The position numbers and the translations under genes are program-made. Positions 16,203 to 17,702 of a DNA stretch of 17,702 nucleotides are shown here, piece by piece. A model generated the notes under the pieces. That model was not told the DNA's origin. It was given only the letters and a program-made list of their open reading frames with translations, and made no database searches. Where the stretch lies: assembly GCA_964537995.1 (NCBI GenBank), contig CAZICW010000032.1, positions 1 to 17,702 on the forward strand, read 5' to 3'. This DNA is from JAFLUQ01 sp964537995 (GTDB taxonomy: Bacteria; Bacillota; Clostridia; UMGS1883). Position 1 is the first letter of the stretch. Each line of letters begins with the position of its first letter.

Positions 16203-16781
16203 TCACAAATTTAGGGAATTTAGCAGCTCGGCGAACTGCTTTTTTGTCATTATTGCATTAACCGCGTCGAGCATGGCGTTCGCGGACAGAGAAACGGGAA
16301 TTTTCAGGCTTGCGCAGACGCGCTCGCGGCGTTTGCGGCTGCCGTCCGCGCCGCTAAGCCCCATTTCGTAAAAATCGGTCTTTGTAACCTTTTCGCCCAC
16401 AAGACCGGCTTCGGACGCAAAGGGACGCAAAACCTCAGTCAGAGCCTCGCGGTTCATTCCTTCGACGCCCAGCTTTCCCTCGGCGGAGGGCTTGTCCTTG
16501 CGGCGCTCCTTGCCGTAAATTTCGGGAATATAAGCGTTTACAACGCCATTCCCGCCCGTGATATTGTGAACGCAGCTTCTTATCATAAGCCCCGCGCGAT
16601 CGGAATCGGTAAGCACAATAAGTCCGCGCTCCCGCGCCAGCAAACGGATAAGCTCACGTTTTTCCCTGTCGCGGAAAATTTTGAAGCCGTCCGTTTCAAA
16701 GCAGCAGGCATCGCAGACTTCGCCGACGCGTTTGCGGTCGTATACTCCTTCGACAATTATTGCCCGTTCAATATGCAGCAT
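16203..16781 (-). CDS. rnmV: Ribonuclease M5
   Basis: This 192-residue enzyme performs the final maturation of 5S rRNA in low-GC Gram-positives, acting with ribosomal protein L18. The N-terminal Toprim domain shows the catalytic Glu E11 in IIVEGVYD and D59/D61 in LTDSDRAG. The family-specific segment ERRKDKPSAEGKLGVEGM is clear and separates it from other Toprim proteins. The Shine-Dalgarno GAGGGG (16789-16794) lies 7 nt before the ATG. In bacilli rnmV is next to ksgA; here it follows hpf, and the hpf terminator ends at its ribosome binding site, with no obvious promoter of its own. Confidence 0.94.
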   Translation of the reverse strand: MLHIERAIIVEGVYDRKRVGEVCDACCFETDGFKIFRDREKRELIRLLARERGLIVLTDSDRAGLMIRSCVHNITGGNGVVNAYIPEIYGKERRKDKPSAEGKLGVEGMNREALTEVLRPFASEAGLVGEKVTKTDFYEMGLSGADGSRKRRERVCASLKIPVSLSANAMLDAVNAIMTKKQFAELLNSLNL

Positions 16782-16794
16782 TAAAAATCCCCTC

Positions 16795-16833
16795 TAAAAA
16801 TTCATGCGGAGGCTTGTCCGCCTCCGCATGAAT
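16795..16833 (-). terminator. Terminator of hpf, abutting the rnmV ribosome binding site
   Basis: A perfect 14-bp stem ATTCATGCGGAGGC (16800-16813) / GCCTCCGCATGAAT (16820-16833) with a 6-nt loop. On the minus strand it is followed by TTTTTAG and then directly by the rnmV Shine-Dalgarno. It begins 8 nt after the hpf stop. Confidence 0.88.
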
Positions 16834-16841
16834 GAAACAAT

Positions 16842-17375
16842 TTATTCAACGTCAATAAGGCCGTAGTCGCCCTGCTTTCTTTTATATACAATTGCGGTCT
16901 GGTCAGTCTCGGAATTGAGGAACACATAAAATGCATGACCTATCAGATTCATCTGCAAAACCGCTTCCTCGGGATTCATCGGCTTTATGTGGTGAGTTTT
17001 TGTGCGGACGATGCGAATGTCGCTGTCGCCGCTGTCGCTTGCGTCAACGAAGAAGGTTTCCGGCGCGGTCACATCAAGTCCCGAACGCAGACGCTTTGCC
17101 AGACGGGTTTTGTTTTTCCGTATCTGACGTTCAATAGCCTCTATGTTTTCGTCAACCGCGTTGTAAACCTCGCTGTCGCGTTCCTCGGCGCGGTATATCA
17201 TATCTTTCGATGAAATCGTGATTTCAACAATTTTCTGTTCACGCTGCTCGCTTACCGCGACATTGGCTTCGGCTGAGTCGTCAAAAAATTTGCCAAGCTT
17301 TGAAACCTTTTTTGTAATCATTTTTTTCTGTGCGTCGTCAAGAGTGATTTTGCGCGTATAGATGTTGATTTTCAT
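16842..17375 (-). CDS. hpf: Long-form ribosome hibernation promoting factor
   Basis: The product is 177 residues. The N-terminal HPF/YfiA domain (about 1-100; MKINIYTRKITLDD ... EITISSKDMIYRAEERDSEVYNAVD) binds the 30S decoding region. The C-terminal dimerisation domain (about 118-177; MNPEEAVLQMNLIGHAFYVF) joins two 70S ribosomes into an inactive 100S dimer, as known for the long form in Gram-positives. The Shine-Dalgarno AAGGAGG is 7 nt before the ATG at 17375. It has its own strong promoter and terminator. No sigma-B-like or stringent element is evident from sequence. Confidence 0.95.
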   Translation of the reverse strand: MKINIYTRKITLDDAQKKMITKKVSKLGKFFDDSAEANVAVSEQREQKIVEITISSKDMIYRAEERDSEVYNAVDENIEAIERQIRKNKTRLAKRLRSGLDVTAPETFFVDASDSGDSDIRIVRTKTHHIKPMNPEEAVLQMNLIGHAFYVFLNSETDQTAIVYKRKQGDYGLIDVE

Positions 17376-17451
17376 AATTGATCCTCCTTGTTGTGTTATT
17401 TTCTCTGTTTATTTTTGAAGGTATTGGGTTTTGCCGCCCTTGCCTGACATT

Positions 17452-17480
17452 ATTATATAACAAATCGGGCGAAACGTCAA
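17452..17480 (-). promoter_or_regulatory. Promoter of hpf
   Basis: On the minus strand TTGACG (plus 17475-17480), a 17-bp spacer and a perfect TATAAT (plus 17452-17457). The leader is about 70 nt and A-rich near the start codon, with no strong hairpin. Confidence 0.88.
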
Positions 17481-17611
17481 TAGTATTTTGTGCGTATTGA
17501 CCAAAAAATAACATATTTATTTTTCCCGCTCTGTCGGCAAATGACTGCCTTCGGAGGATGCCGCGCGCGATTTTGGGAAATCAGGGAATCACTGCCGTTA
17601 CGCTCTGAAAC

Positions 17612-17646
17612 AAGAAAAAAGCGAAACACTCAAACGAGTGTTTCGC
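17612..17646 (-). terminator. Terminator of tRNA-Ser
   Basis: A perfect 11-bp stem GCGAAACACTC (17621-17631) / GAGTGTTTCGC (17636-17646) with a 4-nt loop. On the minus strand it is followed by six T. It lies 2 nt beyond the tRNA CCA end. The roughly 130 bases between it and the hpf promoter hold nothing I can name. Confidence 0.9.
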
Positions 17647-17648
17647 CT

Positions 17649-17702
17649 TGGCGGAGAAGGAGAGATTCGAACTCTCGCGCCGGTTACCCGACCTACGCCC
17701 TT
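17649..17702 (-). tRNA. tRNA-Ser, 3' part only (runs off the window)
   Basis: Read on the minus strand, the visible 54 nt hold two loop bases 3' of the anticodon, the 3' anticodon strand GGGCG, and a long variable arm with stem GTCGG-gtaa-CCGGC. A perfect T arm GAGAG-TTCGAAT-CTCTC, acceptor strand CTTCTCC, discriminator G and an encoded CCA follow. The long variable arm plus G73 point to Ser rather than Leu, which has A73. The anticodon would start just beyond base 17702, so the isoacceptor cannot be read; GCU is a guess. Confidence 0.88.

Noticed and set aside
17376..17620. raiA-motif or other large RNA upstream of hpf
   Set aside because: The hpf promoter leaves only about 70 nt of leader with no strong pairing, too short for that element; the rest is unstructured by eye.

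Overview
The window looks like a draft (probably metagenome-derived) scaffold from a Gram-positive Bacillota, most likely class Clostridia. The evidence is a WalR/WalK two-component pair, a single-chain clostridial-type PurL, an L27 protein with the Firmicutes N-terminal extension next to its Prp protease, RNase M5, a long-form hibernation factor, and two secreted proteins with SLH modules, which implies an S-layer-type envelope. A run of exactly 100 N (15328-15427) marks a scaffold gap of unknown true size inside one SLH gene.

Left part, plus strand (1-7965): walR and walK form a two-gene unit. It is followed by a match to the WalR consensus box (TGTWAH-N5-TGTWAH) placed just upstream of a -10 hexamer. 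That promoter drives a roughly 260-nt, hairpin-rich leader and a small secreted protein of unknown function, closed by a strong terminator. Next comes a separately promoted gene for a 1422-residue secreted modular protein. It has four carbohydrate-binding-like jelly-roll modules, bacterial Ig-like modules, MucBP-like modules and a C-terminal beta domain, but no visible wall anchor. It also ends in a strong terminator.

Right part, minus strand (17702 down to 8071), in transcription order: the 3' part of a tRNA-Ser with its own terminator; hpf with a near-consensus promoter and a terminator; rnmV (RNase M5), squeezed between that terminator and the next promoter; a four-gene run SLH protein A - radC - purL - SLH protein B with a 4-bp overlap, a 23-nt gap and a stop-adjacent start; then rplU - prp - rpmA behind its own consensus promoter and an L21-leader-like hairpin, ending in a terminator that converges with the left part.

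The likely functional themes are envelope (WalRK, secreted adhesin-like proteins, SLH proteins), ribosome assembly and hibernation (L21, Prp, L27, RNase M5, HPF), and purine synthesis (PurL). The most notable points are the WalR-box-controlled gene with its structured leader, and the placement of purL and radC inside what looks like a surface-protein operon. I see no CRISPR array, insertion sequence, phage gene or defence system.
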